Positions 1-8,639 of a DNA stretch of 64,000 nt are shown in pieces (the stretch's first letter is position 1; the number at the start of each line of letters is the position of its first letter). The DNA comes from Pseudomonas tensinigenes (lineage in GTDB: Bacteria; Pseudomonadota; Gammaproteobacteria; Pseudomonadales; Pseudomonadaceae): NCBI RefSeq assembly GCF_014268445.2, contig NZ_CP077089.1, positions 1,171,501 to 1,235,500 of the forward strand, given 5' to 3'. A program made the translations under genes and the position numbers. Under the pieces are notes generated by a model, which did not search any database, was not told the DNA's origin, and worked only from the letters and a program-made list of their open reading frames with translations.

Positions 1-63
1 AACCGCGGCCGTATCAAGCTGTCCATCAAAGACGTGGCAGCGGCCAAGGCTTCGGGCGTTTAA
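1..63 (+). CDS. pnp: Polyribonucleotide nucleotidyltransferase (PNPase), C-terminal end only
   Basis: The window opens inside a gene whose last 20 residues read NRGRIKLSIKDVAAAKASGV, followed by TAA at 61-63. This matches from memory the end of the S1 RNA-binding domain of pseudomonad PNPase, the phosphorolytic 3'-5' exoribonuclease that works in mRNA decay. Only the tail is present, so the catalytic RNase PH and KH domains lie before the window. An intrinsic terminator follows 24 bases after the stop. Another S1-domain protein is possible but less likely; RpsA normally ends differently. Confidence 0.75.
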   Translation, partial: NRGRIKLSIKDVAAAKASGV

Positions 64-86
64 TCACCCCCAGGCTTTGACGCAAT

Positions 87-124
87 AAAAATGCCCCGCC
101 GTGAAAACTGCGGGGCATTTTTTT
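87..124 (+). terminator. Intrinsic terminator after pnp
   Basis: The stem AATGCCCCGC / GCGGGGCATT has a loop of about 10 bases and is followed by a run of seven T. It ends the pnp transcript just before the tRNA gene. Confidence 0.92.
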
Positions 125-192
125 GTCTGCGAAATATCGAGACATTCTGCGAAGTTGCCGGACTTCAGAACCGGTGCTAGGTTTAGCCCACC

Positions 193-268
193 GCCCGTGT
201 AGCTCAGCCGGTAGAGCAGCGCACTCGTAACGCGAAGGTCGCAGGTTCGATTCCTGTCTCGGGCACCA
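193..268 (+). tRNA. tRNA-Thr, anticodon CGT
   Basis: This is a 76-nt cloverleaf with an encoded CCA end. The acceptor arms are GCCCGTG (193-199) and CTCGGGC, the D arm is GCTC...GAGC, the anticodon loop CTCGTAA gives CGT, and the T arm is GCAGG-TTCGATT-CCTGT. The anticodon stem has a G27-A43 opposition, also found in E. coli tRNA-Thr(CGT), plus A31 opposite C39. The acceptor stem has T6 opposite T67. It stands alone between pnp and the coiled-coil gene. Confidence 0.95.
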
Positions 269-275
269 TCCTCGC

Positions 276-770
276 TTATTTCACCTTGCGGCTCAGATCC
301 TCGACGGTACGTTTGAGCTGATCCATGGCTCGATCCTGATCGTTGATCTTCTGTTTCAGATTCGAAATCTCGCTGCTGTTCGAGTTGGAACTGGAGCCAC
401 TGTTGCGCTTGAGGTCTTCGACCTGACGACCGAGCGTGTCCAGTTCACGGTCCTGGTCTTTGACCTTGTTTTTCAGATCATCGATTTCCTTGCCGCTGGA
501 GCTTGAACTCGAACCGCTGTTGCGTTTCAGTTCTTCGATCTGGCGCGATTGCTCGCTCATGGTATCGCGCATTTTTCTCAGGTCATCGATGCTGACATCG
601 CTTCTGATCACCACGTCTTTGCCGTAGTCGTTGTGAATCAGCGAAACCTTGTCGCCGTAGGAAGCGCTGCTGTTACTCAATTCAACAGCCATTGCACTGG
701 CCGGCAGAACCAAAGCGGCGATCAGAGCGGTGGCAGACACAACAGAAGAAATTTTCGAGAAGCTGCGCAT
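276..770 (-). CDS. Secreted coiled-coil protein with Ser-rich linkers, unknown function
   Basis: The protein has 164 residues from ATG at 770; a GTG lies one codon upstream and an AGGA motif precedes both. It opens with a clear signal peptide ending ASAMA, so the mature protein is probably periplasmic. No lipobox cysteine is seen. After about 30 residues of folded sequence come three heptad-type helical stretches (DLRKMRDTMSEQSRQIEELK and two relatives with DQDRE/DQDRA) separated by NSGSSS-type linkers. The segments look like internal duplications. The gene ends 8 bases from the tRNA and converges on it. It resembles small Lpp-like or cell-envelope spacer proteins in architecture only; no function can be assigned. 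Confidence 0.8.
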   Translation of the reverse strand: MRSFSKISSVVSATALIAALVLPASAMAVELSNSSASYGDKVSLIHNDYGKDVVIRSDVSIDDLRKMRDTMSEQSRQIEELKRNSGSSSSSSGKEIDDLKNKVKDQDRELDTLGRQVEDLKRNSGSSSNSNSSEISNLKQKINDQDRAMDQLKRTVEDLSRKVK

Positions 771-773
771 CAC

Positions 774-1045
774 TGGGTATCCTTGTGAACAGCGAAGAAG
801 TGCCGAAGTGGCACATCGCTATGACTCGAAAATCGTATTTATGTTCCGCAGGTCAGCTTTTTGTGGGAGAGATGTAAAGAGCCGTGTAATTCGTCATGCA
901 AACGTCCTATATTCGGAGCCTGCATGAGCATCGCCCAGCAGTTTTCAGATGATCCCGAATGGTTCCGAAGGCCGGACAAATCCGCGTCAGAGAGATCCTT
1001 GATGATCCAGATCCATCCTCCATTCCTAAGATCAGCGAGAACGCC
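774..1045. other. Intergenic region between divergent small genes
   Basis: These 270 bases separate the coiled-coil gene (leftward) from the DUF6388-type gene (rightward) and must hold both promoters. Short open frames here are not supported by ribosome-binding sites or family resemblance. No repeat or strong promoter was recognised. Confidence 0.5.
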
Positions 1046-1345
1046 ATGACCGAATTAACTCAAGAGCAACGTCACGAACAAGCGCTGGAAAAGTACATTC
1101 TGGACGTACCGGACCTGAAAGAAGAGATCAAGGACCTGAGTCCTGATGATCAGAAGGACCAGATCCAGTGGGCCTTCGAAGACGAAGCCGAAGCCCAGGG
1201 CTTGCAGCCGTGGGAACTGACGCTCAAGTACACGAGCACGCCGGAGGAGTTCGAGGCGCAGCGCCTTGTGCTGCACAAAGAGGCGGCCGAAGTGCTGGGT
1301 GTCGAGTGGGACGAGTACTGCGAGATGAATAATCTCGTCGTATAA
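1046..1345 (+). CDS. Small acidic protein, DUF6388-like
   Basis: This is a 99-residue cytoplasmic protein, rich in Glu and Asp, starting MTELTQEQRHEQALEKYI and ending WDEYCEMNNLVV. The frame is open upstream to 959, but the ATG at 1046 is preferred because the family-like sequence starts there; the ribosome-binding site (AGCGAGAA) is weak. It looks like the small helical DUF6388 proteins common in Pseudomonas, which have no known role. It converges with nadC, with a short repeat between them. The family name is from memory. Confidence 0.75.
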   Translation: MTELTQEQRHEQALEKYILDVPDLKEEIKDLSPDDQKDQIQWAFEDEAEAQGLQPWELTLKYTSTPEEFEAQRLVLHKEAAEVLGVEWDEYCEMNNLVV

Positions 1346-1347
1346 GA

Positions 1348-1432
1348 GCAGCTACAAGCTTTAAGCGGCAAGCTGCAAGTCAACGCAAAAGCGCTGTGGC
1401 TTGCAGCTTGTAACTCGCATCTTGTCGCTGCT
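1348..1432. repeat. Short palindromic repeat of the AAGCTGCAAG type
   Basis: The segment contains AGCTACAAGC / GGCAAGCTGCAAG on the left and CTTGCAGCTTGTA on the right, an imperfect inverted repeat. It fills the space between two convergent genes. A relative lies at about 49978-50056. This is a third REP-like class in the window. Confidence 0.6.
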
Positions 1433-1434
1433 GT

Positions 1435-2283
1435 TTAAAGGCTGAGTCGCATCGACAGGTCGACCGCTTTGACATCCTTGGTCATTGCGCCAATCGAAAT
1501 GTAATCCACCCCGGTTTCGGCGATCGGCAACAGCGTGCTTTCGTTGATGCCGCCGCTGGCTTCCAGCTTCGCCTTGCCGCCGTTCAGGCGCACGGCTTCG
1601 CGCATGTCGTCCAGGCTCAGTTCGTCGAGCATGATGATGTCGGCGCCGGCAGCCAGTGCTTCTTTCAGTTCATCCAGACTTTCCACTTCGATTTCCACCG
1701 GTTTACCCGGCGCAATCTTGTGCGCGGCGGCAATGGCTTGTGGAATGCCACCGCTGGCGGCGATGTGGTTTTCCTTGATCAGGAACGCGTCGTACAAACC
1801 GATGCGATGGTTGTGGCAGCCACCGCAGGTCACCGCGTATTTCTGTGCCAGACGCAGACCCGGCAGAGTCTTGCGGGTGTCGAGCAGTTTGACCTGAGTG
1901 GTGCCGACAAAATCGGCCAGGTACTGCGCGCGCGTCGCCACGCCGGAAAGCAATTGCAGAAAATTCAGCGCACTGCGCTCACCGGTCAGCAGCGAACGGG
2001 CCGGGCCTTCCAGATGAAATAACGGTTGATTGGGCTTTACCCGTTCGCCATCGACCACTTGCCAATGCACTGCCACTCGCGGATCGAGCTGACGAAACAC
2101 GGCATCGACCCACGCCGTGCCACAGATGACGGCGGCGTCGCGAGTGATGATGGTGGCTTTGGCCAGACGTTCGGCCGGGATCAGTTGCGCGGTAATGTCG
2201 CCGCTGCCGATGTCTTCGAGCAACGCACGGCGCACGTTGGCTTCGATTTCGGCGGTCAAATCGGCGAGACGTAGATTCGGCAT
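1435..2283 (-). CDS. nadC: Nicotinate-nucleotide pyrophosphorylase (carboxylating)
   Basis: NadC turns quinolinate and phosphoribosyl pyrophosphate into nicotinate mononucleotide in de novo NAD synthesis. The 282-residue length equals the usual pseudomonad length when ATG at 2283 (MPNLRLADL) is used; a 28-residue upstream extension is not supported. Recognisable family stretches are [11 protein letters not shown] near residue 20, [11 protein letters not shown] near 135 and [20 protein letters not shown] near 160, the quinolinate/PRPP site. GGAG precedes the start. It is a single gene convergent with the DUF6388-like gene and next to the DUF1631 gene, the same order as in P. aeruginosa. Confidence 0.95.
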   Translation of the reverse strand: MPNLRLADLTAEIEANVRRALLEDIGSGDITAQLIPAERLAKATIITRDAAVICGTAWVDAVFRQLDPRVAVHWQVVDGERVKPNQPLFHLEGPARSLLTGERSALNFLQLLSGVATRAQYLADFVGTTQVKLLDTRKTLPGLRLAQKYAVTCGGCHNHRIGLYDAFLIKENHIAASGGIPQAIAAAHKIAPGKPVEIEVESLDELKEALAAGADIIMLDELSLDDMREAVRLNGGKAKLEASGGINESTLLPIAETGVDYISIGAMTKDVKAVDLSMRLSL

Positions 2284-2515
2284 AACGGGCTCCACAAACA
2301 AAGTGGTTCGATTATAGGGGCATGGCGCGAGCCAACCCAAGGCGAGAACTCCGCTGGTTGCCTGCATCCGGTCGATTTTCTTTGAGCAAACCGTGTCCAG
2401 ACATGGTCACTGAGAGGGCATAGGGGAAACCCTGACGGCTATGGCGCCGGGTACAAGTTATGAAAGATAATCCGCCTTGCATTTGACGTCATAGCTTTGA
2501 CGTCCTGATTGGAGT
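2284..2515. other. Intergenic region between nadC and the DUF1631 gene
   Basis: This part of the 369-base gap before the REPIN holds the start regions of two divergent genes. No operator or confident promoter could be named. A short imperfect palindrome around 2388-2412 (GTGTCCAGACATGGTCAC) is the only structure noticed. Confidence 0.4.
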
Positions 2516-2603
2516 TGTGGGAGCGAGCCTGCTCGCGAATGCATTCTTTCAGTGACATTGCTGCGGCTGACACACCGCTATCGCGAGCAGGCTCGCTCCC
2601 ACA
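2516..2603. repeat. REPIN (REP doublet, type A)
   Basis: TGTGGGAGCGAGCCTGCTCG on the left is mirrored on the right by CGAGCAGGCTCGCTCCCACA, with about 45 unrelated bases between. This two-palindrome arrangement is typical of pseudomonad REPINs. It sits just upstream of the DUF1631 gene. Confidence 0.92.
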
Positions 2604-2652
2604 GGGATCCGGGTTGGCTTGACCGAACGAATCACCGTTTCAGGAGGCTTGG

Positions 2653-4833
2653 ATGCACAACGACGGGAAAGTAGTGCCTTTGCACAAGGCTGCTACCGAT
2701 CAGGCGAATCACTCGCCGCTCGCCCGCCTGCCTGTGATTCTGCTTCAGGTTCGCGACAAGGCTGCCCAGCAACTGCGCCACGGCTTGCAGGAGCTGTTCG
2801 ATAACGCCGACGACACGTTGTTCGAAATGGCCGACCGGGCGCGTAACGACGTCGAGCAGAACATCTTCTTCGAAGCCATGCGCGACCTGCGTCTGAAGCG
2901 CAAAAACATCGAGCGCGGCTTTCTCGAGCAGTTTTTCGACGCCTTCGTCGGCCTGACTCAATACGATCCCACGCACAACGCACTACCGCACGCCCTCATG
3001 TACGACGAGTTCGCTCCGCGTAGCGACGACATGGAACGCAGTGTCGCGGTCGAGACCATGGTTGGTCGCGTACTCAAACGTGACGGCTTCGCCCTCGATC
3101 AATTGACAGCGCGGCTTAATGCGCTGCTCGGCAACCCGCTCGACGATCAGCACAACCCGCTCGGTCCGGCCATGCTCTGTGAGTTTTTCCTGCAGGCCGG
3201 GCGTAATCTGGGTGTGGAGATCAAGGTCAAGCTGATCCTGCTCAAACTCTTCGAGCGTTATGTCTTGGCCGACACCGAACAACTTTACGCCGAAGCCAAT
3301 CAATTGCTGCTCGCCACCGGTGTGCTGCCGGAGTTGAAGCCAGCCCCGGCCCGCCGTGCGATTGATCGTGCGATCGCCAACGTGAGCAGCGAGGAAAGCG
3401 ACGACACGCCGCCAGTCGACGAAAGCGTGCAGGAAGTTTTCGCCGCGCTGCAGCAATTGCTCGCACACGTGCGCGGCAGTGTCGCACCGACGCTGGAGTC
3501 CAGCGCTGCGGCGCAGCCGATTTCCACTCGCGATCTGTTGCGCCTGCTCTCGCACCTGCAGCAGTACGTGCCGGCGCTGGCGGCTCAGGATGACTTCGAT
3601 CTGCGCAATCAGCTCGAACAACTGCTGACCCGGGTCAGCGTCAGAAGTGGCAAATCGCGGATCGTCGGCGATGCGGATGAAGACGTGATCAACCTGATCG
3701 CCATGGTGTTTGATTGCATTCTTGAAGACCGCAATGTGCCGGATTCGCTCAAGGCCTTGATCGCGCGGTTGCAGATCCCGATGCTCAAGGTCGCGGTGCT
3801 CGACAAGAGTTTCTTCAGCCGCAGCACCCATCCGGCGCGGCGCCTGCTCAACGAAATCGCCGAGGCAGCGATGGGCTGGGGCGACTGCGACGGTGAGGCG
3901 CGCGACAGCTTGTACCTGCGCATCGAGCAAGTGGTGCAGCGCCTGCTGACTGACTTTGTCGATGATCCGGCGATTTTCTCCGAGTTGCTGGCTGATTTTC
4001 TCGCGTTCACCAGCGATCAGCGCCGCCGCAGCGAGCTGCTTGAACAGCGCCTGCGTGACGCCGAAGAGGGGCGAGCGAAGACTGAACTGGCAAGGCGTCG
4101 GGTCGAGCGGGCGCTGAATCAAGCACTGCTGGGCAAAACCCTGCCGCCCTCGGTGGTCACCTTCGTCCAGGACGCCTGGAGCAAAGTACTCCTGCTGACC
4201 TGCCTCAAGCATGGCGATCAGTCAGCTGAATGGCAGGCCGATGTGCACACCATGGAGCAATTGATCTGGAGTGTGCAGCGTCATGACGACGCTGAGTCCA
4301 GCCTGCGCTTGCTGGCACTGGTGCCGGGATTGCTCAAGTCGCTGCGGGATGGCCTGACCAGTTCGGCGTTTGATCCCTTTGCCACCAGTGAATTTTTCAG
4401 TGAGCTGGAAGGCCTGCATGTGCGGGTACTGGAACGTTCCGATCCGGCTGATCAGGCTTCGCCAATGGTCGAGGTGTCGCAACAGATCATCCTGCAAACC
4501 GCCGACGAGGGCAGCGCGGCGTTGACGTCGGTACACTTGCCCCGCGATGCGGTCGGTCTGCGCCAGGTCGAGCAACTGCGCCTGGGCAGTTGGGTGGCGT
4601 TTCAGGAAGACGATGACCATAGCCTGCGCTGCAAGCTGGCGGCCATCATCGAAGCCACCGGCAAGTATGTGTTTGTCGATCGCACCGGGATGAAGGTGCT
4701 GGAGCGCAGCCGCGTTACGCTGGCCCTGGAATTCGAGCGCGGCGCGGTGCGTACGCTGGACGACACCTTACTGTTCGACCGTGCGCTGGAGTCGGTGCTG
4801 GGCAATCTGCGGCGACTCAATCGCGCCAAGTGA
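2653..4833 (+). CDS. DUF1631 family protein
   Basis: The product has 726 residues, starting at an ATG with a good AGGAGG site. It is mostly alpha-helical, soluble and acidic, with no signal peptide or membrane segment. Residues about 20-570 match the general look of DUF1631 proteins. The last 100 residues (LGSWVAFQEDDD...KYVFVDRTGMKVLERSR) form a beta-rich module like the PilZ-related end seen in this family. Its function is not established; older annotation as a thymidine phosphorylase is not supported by the sequence. It precedes ampD with a 64-base gap, the same order as the PA4523-PA4522 genes, so co-transcription with ampDE is possible. Confidence 0.85.
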   Translation: MHNDGKVVPLHKAATDQANHSPLARLPVILLQVRDKAAQQLRHGLQELFDNADDTLFEMADRARNDVEQNIFFEAMRDLRLKRKNIERGFLEQFFDAFVGLTQYDPTHNALPHALMYDEFAPRSDDMERSVAVETMVGRVLKRDGFALDQLTARLNALLGNPLDDQHNPLGPAMLCEFFLQAGRNLGVEIKVKLILLKLFERYVLADTEQLYAEANQLLLATGVLPELKPAPARRAIDRAIANVSSEESDDTPPVDESVQEVFAALQQLLAHVRGSVAPTLESSAAAQPISTRDLLRLLSHLQQYVPALAAQDDFDLRNQLEQLLTRVSVRSGKSRIVGDADEDVINLIAMVFDCILEDRNVPDSLKALIARLQIPMLKVAVLDKSFFSRSTHPARRLLNEIAEAAMGWGDCDGEARDSLYLRIEQVVQRLLTDFVDDPAIFSELLADFLAFTSDQRRRSELLEQRLRDAEEGRAKTELARRRVERALNQALLGKTLPPSVVTFVQDAWSKVLLLTCLKHGDQSAEWQADVHTMEQLIWSVQRHDDAESSLRLLALVPGLLKSLRDGLTSSAFDPFATSEFFSELEGLHVRVLERSDPADQASPMVEVSQQIILQTADEGSAALTSVHLPRDAVGLRQVEQLRLGSWVAFQEDDDHSLRCKLAAIIEATGKYVFVDRTGMKVLERSRVTLALEFERGAVRTLDDTLLFDRALESVLGNLRRLNRAK

Positions 4834-4897
4834 TCGCGCGCCGGGGGCCGATCACGGCATACTGGGCGCCAACACAGTCGGCGTTGAAGGAATCGGT

Positions 4898-5458
4898 ATG
4901 CAGTTGGATCCCGCTAGCGGGTGGTGTCACGGGGTGCAGGTGTGCCCATCGCCCAACTTCAATGAGCGCCCTGCGGGCGAAGTTTCCCTGTTGGTCATCC
5001 ACAACATCAGCCTGCCGCCGGCGCAGTTCGCCACGGGCAAGGTGCAGGAATTTTTCCAGAATCGTCTGGATGTCACCGAACATCCCTACTTTGCAGGAAT
5101 CGCTGACCTACGCGTCTCGGCGCATTTTCTGATTGAACGTGACGGCAAGATCACCCAGTTTGTCTCCTGTCTTGAGCGTGCGTGGCATGCCGGCGTGTCG
5201 GTCTTCGACGGACGGGAAACCTGTAACGATTTTTCCGTGGGCATCGAGCTCGAAGGCACCGATGATCTGCCGTTCACCGACGCGCAGTATCAGGCGTTGA
5301 CGGCGCTGACCCGCCAGTTGCAAACAGCATTTCCGGCCATCACCGGCGCCCGCATTTGTGGGCACAGCGACATAGCACCCGGGCGTAAGACCGATCCTGG
5401 CCCGGCATTCGACTGGGCACGTTACCGCGCAGCCCTGGCACAAGAGGAAGGACAATGA
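4898..5458 (+). CDS. ampD: 1,6-anhydro-N-acetylmuramyl-L-alanine amidase
   Basis: AmpD is a cytoplasmic zinc amidase that removes the stem peptide from anhydro-muropeptides during cell-wall recycling; its loss derepresses AmpC beta-lactamase in species that have it. The 186-residue protein uses ATG 4898, preceded by GAAGGA. The zinc ligands expected for the amidase_2 family are visible: His35 (VIHN), His156 (CGHSD) and Asp166 (KTDPGPAFDW). The catalytic Glu is probably Glu117 (GIELEG). It overlaps ampE by four bases (ATGA). No ampC or ampR lies in the window, so its role here is recycling. Confidence 0.96.
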   Translation: MQLDPASGWCHGVQVCPSPNFNERPAGEVSLLVIHNISLPPAQFATGKVQEFFQNRLDVTEHPYFAGIADLRVSAHFLIERDGKITQFVSCLERAWHAGVSVFDGRETCNDFSVGIELEGTDDLPFTDAQYQALTALTRQLQTAFPAITGARICGHSDIAPGRKTDPGPAFDWARYRAALAQEEGQ

Positions 5459-6294
5459 GTTTTCTGGTGTTACTGCTGGCGCTGTGGATCGAGAAGTTTT
5501 CGGCTCTGCGTCATCGGGTTCAACGCGATGGCGGATGGATCCGCGAACTGAACAAACTCGAAAGCAGCGAGCGGCTGGCTAAGCAACCCTGGCTGGTGTT
5601 GACGATTCTGGTGGTGTTTCCGCTGGCCTTGCTGGCGCTGTTGCTGGTGGTGCTGGAACCGGTGGCCTATGGCTTGCTGGCGCTGCCGGTGCATTTGCTG
5701 GTGGTGATTTACAGTCTGGGACGCGGCGACTTGCTCGGCGGTCTCGGGCCGTTTCGCGATGCCTGGCGCCGTGAGGATCTGCAAGCCGCGGCGCACGTGG
5801 CCAAGCGTGATCTGAATATCTGCGCCGACAGTGGCGAGCAATTGCTCGATCGCGTGCAGGGGCATTTGTTGTGGGAGGCGTATCAAAGCTTCTTCGCGGT
5901 GATTTTCTGGTATTTCCTGCTCGGTCCGGTCGCGGCGCTGGCTTATCGATTGCTGGCGCTGGCCGAAGAGCATGGCAAGACCCCGGCACTGGTCGAGCGC
6001 GCCGCGCAAATGCGTCATGCCTTTGATTGGGTGCCAGTGCGTCTGCTGGCGGCGAGTCTGGCGCTGGTCGGCAACTTTGTCGCGGTCAGTCGGGTGATGC
6101 TGCATGAGTTGCTCAACTGGAACATCAGTGCTGCGCACTTGATCAACCGGGTCGGTTTGGCGGCGGGGGAGATTCCACCGCCCGTGGTCGGTCCGGACGG
6201 CATCAACACCCTCGATTGCCTGTGGGAACTGCTGCTGCGCGCGGCAGTGCTGTGGTATGCCGGCTTTGCCTTGTGGACAGTCCTGATCCACTGA
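5455..6294 (+). CDS. ampE: Regulatory signalling protein AmpE, inner membrane
   Basis: This 279-residue protein overlaps the ampD stop codon, indicating translational coupling. It has a hydrophobic N-terminal stretch, a strongly hydrophobic pair of segments near residues 40-85 (LVLTILVVFPLALLALLLVV), another near 145-170 and one at the C terminus. It belongs to the CobD/CbiB-like AmpE family. AmpE is described as an inner-membrane companion of AmpD; its biochemical function is not settled. A half REP follows the stop. Confidence 0.93.
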   Translation: MSFLVLLLALWIEKFSALRHRVQRDGGWIRELNKLESSERLAKQPWLVLTILVVFPLALLALLLVVLEPVAYGLLALPVHLLVVIYSLGRGDLLGGLGPFRDAWRREDLQAAAHVAKRDLNICADSGEQLLDRVQGHLLWEAYQSFFAVIFWYFLLGPVAALAYRLLALAEEHGKTPALVERAAQMRHAFDWVPVRLLAASLALVGNFVAVSRVMLHELLNWNISAAHLINRVGLAAGEIPPPVVGPDGINTLDCLWELLLRAAVLWYAGFALWTVLIH

Positions 6295-6303
6295 TTTAAA
6301 GAA

Positions 6304-6340
6304 AGATCAAAAGATCGCAGCCTGCGGCAGCTCCTACAGG
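6304..6340. repeat. Single (half) REP, type B
   Basis: GATCAAAAGATCGCAGCC followed by GCGGCAGCTCCTACAG is one half of the type B doublets seen at 8541-8627 and 58378-58448. No partner copy lies next to it. Confidence 0.7.
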
Positions 6341-6492
6341 GGGATGTGTGTTTCGCGGGCTGCGATGTCGTTAACCTTAAGTTACAAAACCTCCCTTCGA
6401 TTTGAGCTATACAGAGATGGCGCCCGATAGTGGCTATCTGCTGTCGCCCCGCGCCTGCCAATAAAAACAAGAAAAACCAAGGGAGACTTCCA

Positions 6493-8523
6493 GTGAAGAG
6501 CTTGCTCTATCCCGCCGTCTCGCTGATGAACCGTCTGAGCTTCGGCATGAAGTTCAGCCTGATCAGCGTGTTGTTCCTGGTGCCGATGCTGGTGACCAAT
6601 TTCTATCTGGTGCGCGATTCCTATCGCGAATTCCAGGGCACCCGCGTCGAGCTGCAAAGCCTTGATGTGCTGGGCAGCAGCCTGGCCCTGCGCCGGGATC
6701 TGGAAACCCTCAACAATCTGGTGCAGATCAACGTCACCCTCGGGCAGTCCGGCAAGGCCGGGAATGTCGAGGCGCAGATCACCACGCTCGAACAAGCGGT
6801 TCTGGCACGCCTGCAAGGACTGACGGCGATGACTGAAGATCCTGAGCAGGTCCAGGTCTTCGACGGCAAACGCGATGAAATGATCGCAGCGTTCAAGGCC
6901 CAGCAAGTGGAAAACTCGCTGCAGAGCAAAAGCGCGTTGATCGGCAAACTGCTGGCCAGTGCGCAGATTTTCAGCCAGATCATCAGCAGTCAGGCCGGAC
7001 TCAGCCGCGATAATCAGAGCGACATTCGTCAGCTCAGCGAACTGGTCACCCTGATTACGCCGACTGTCACGCAAACCCTCGGCGAAGGCCGGGCCATGGG
7101 TTCGTATTCATTGGGCCAGGGTTTTCTCAACAGCGCCTCGAGCACACGTTTCGATGAGTTGATGGTGCAGATCGAAAAACTCCAGGCCGAATACGGCTTG
7201 AAACTGCAGGACGCCCTCGGCTCCAGCAAAGCCGCGCGGGAAAACCTCAGCGCGGCGGCTGACAGCAGCAAAGCCTCGCTGAAACAGGCCAGCGAACTGT
7301 TCGAAGAACAAGTGGTGATGGCCGACACGCTCGATGCGCCGTGGCAGGCGTTTTACGATCAGGTCACCGGGCTGATCGAGCGGACTTACCAGCTCAACGA
7401 AGCCACGTTGAAATTCCTCGACACTCAATTGCAGCAGCGTCTGGCGCAGAACCGCACGCACATGGTCTTGCAGGCGGTAGCGCTGTCGGTGGTGTTCGTG
7501 CTGATTTTCTATCTCTACGGTGGTTTCTACGCCTCGACCCGCACCACTCTGAAACGCTTGGGCGCGATGATGGACAAGGTCGCGGCCGGCGATATGACGG
7601 TCAACTTCAAGGCCAACAGTCGCGATGAACTGGGTGAGTTGGGCGAGGTGTTCAACGGCACGGTGCGCAAGATTCATGACTTGATCGAGCGCGTGGGGCA
7701 GACCGTCGGCGAAGTCGAGCGTCAGGCCGGGCAGGTTGAAAACGTCTCCGCGCAGAGCAATCAGGCGGTCGCCGGGCAACGCACGCAGATCGAGCAAGTG
7801 GCGACGGCGATGAACCAGATGTCGGCGACCTCTCTGGAGGTGGCGCGCAGTGCCGCCGCAGCGGTGAGCAGTGCCCACCGCGTGAATGACGAGACCATCA
7901 GTGGTCGTGGCCTGGTCGAATCGCAACAGGGCAGCATCGCCGCGCTGGCCAGCGAAATCGATCAGTCGGTGCTGGTGATCAACCAGTTGGCCAGCGACAG
8001 CCAGGCGATCAGTCGTGTACTGGAAGTGATCAAGAGCATCGCCGAACAAACCAACTTGCTCGCGCTCAACGCCGCGATCGAAGCAGCCCGTGCTGGCGAG
8101 CAGGGGCGCGGTTTTGCGGTGGTCGCCGACGAAGTGCGCACGCTGGCCAAACGCACCCAGCAATCGACCGAAGAAATCGAACAGATGATCGCCAAACTGC
8201 ACGGCGGTGTCGGCGCGGCGGTGAAAGCCATGGGCGTCAGCCATCAGATGGCCAATGGCACGGTCGGGCAGTCGGAGAAGGTCCAGCAGGCGCTGGAAAA
8301 CATCCTCGGTGCGGTGGGCATGATCGTCGATCAGAATCAGCAGATCGCCGCTGCGGTTGAACAGCAAACGGCGGTGGCCCATGACATCGATCAGAACATC
8401 GTCGAGATCAACCGCGCCGGCGAGCGCACGGCGCAGGGGGCGCACCAGACCGAAGATGCCAGCCGGGCGTTGTCTGCCCAAGTGGTAGAACTCAAACAGC
8501 TGATCAGCGCCTTCCGCGTCTGA
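6493..8523 (+). CDS. Methyl-accepting chemotaxis protein
   Basis: This is a 676-residue transmembrane chemoreceptor. GTG at 6493 is chosen because GGGAGA lies 7 bases before it and the upstream ATG frame has no such site. Order: membrane helix near residues 20-40; long helical periplasmic sensor to about 325; second membrane helix ([18 protein letters not shown]); HAMP domain ([17 protein letters not shown]); and the cytoplasmic signalling hairpin with the conserved tip around [19 protein letters not shown]. The ligand cannot be told from sequence. It corresponds by position to the transducer next to ampE in P. aeruginosa. The type B REPIN follows 17 bases after the stop. Confidence 0.93.
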   Translation: MKSLLYPAVSLMNRLSFGMKFSLISVLFLVPMLVTNFYLVRDSYREFQGTRVELQSLDVLGSSLALRRDLETLNNLVQINVTLGQSGKAGNVEAQITTLEQAVLARLQGLTAMTEDPEQVQVFDGKRDEMIAAFKAQQVENSLQSKSALIGKLLASAQIFSQIISSQAGLSRDNQSDIRQLSELVTLITPTVTQTLGEGRAMGSYSLGQGFLNSASSTRFDELMVQIEKLQAEYGLKLQDALGSSKAARENLSAAADSSKASLKQASELFEEQVVMADTLDAPWQAFYDQVTGLIERTYQLNEATLKFLDTQLQQRLAQNRTHMVLQAVALSVVFVLIFYLYGGFYASTRTTLKRLGAMMDKVAAGDMTVNFKANSRDELGELGEVFNGTVRKIHDLIERVGQTVGEVERQAGQVENVSAQSNQAVAGQRTQIEQVATAMNQMSATSLEVARSAAAAVSSAHRVNDETISGRGLVESQQGSIAALASEIDQSVLVINQLASDSQAISRVLEVIKSIAEQTNLLALNAAIEAARAGEQGRGFAVVADEVRTLAKRTQQSTEEIEQMIAKLHGGVGAAVKAMGVSHQMANGTVGQSEKVQQALENILGAVGMIVDQNQQIAAAVEQQTAVAHDIDQNIVEINRAGERTAQGAHQTEDASRALSAQVVELKQLISAFRV

Positions 8524-8540
8524 GCTGTACACAAATCACC

Positions 8541-8627
8541 TGTAGGAGCTGCGGCACGCTGCGATCTTTTGATCTTGATTTCAAAGATCAAAAGATCGCA
8601 GCCTCGTTTCACTCGACAGCTCCTACA
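8541..8627. repeat. REPIN, type B
   Basis: TGTAGGAGCTGC...GCGATCTTTTGATC is mirrored by GATCAAAAGATCGC...CAGCTCCTACA. It lies between the convergent chemoreceptor and tatD genes. Confidence 0.9.
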
Positions 8628-8639
8628 GGGGGAGATGTA

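Noticed and set aside
193..268. tRNA pseudogene because of stem mismatches
   Set aside because: G27-A43 is also found in functional tRNA-Thr(CGT), the other arms pair well and CCA is encoded, so it is kept as a gene.
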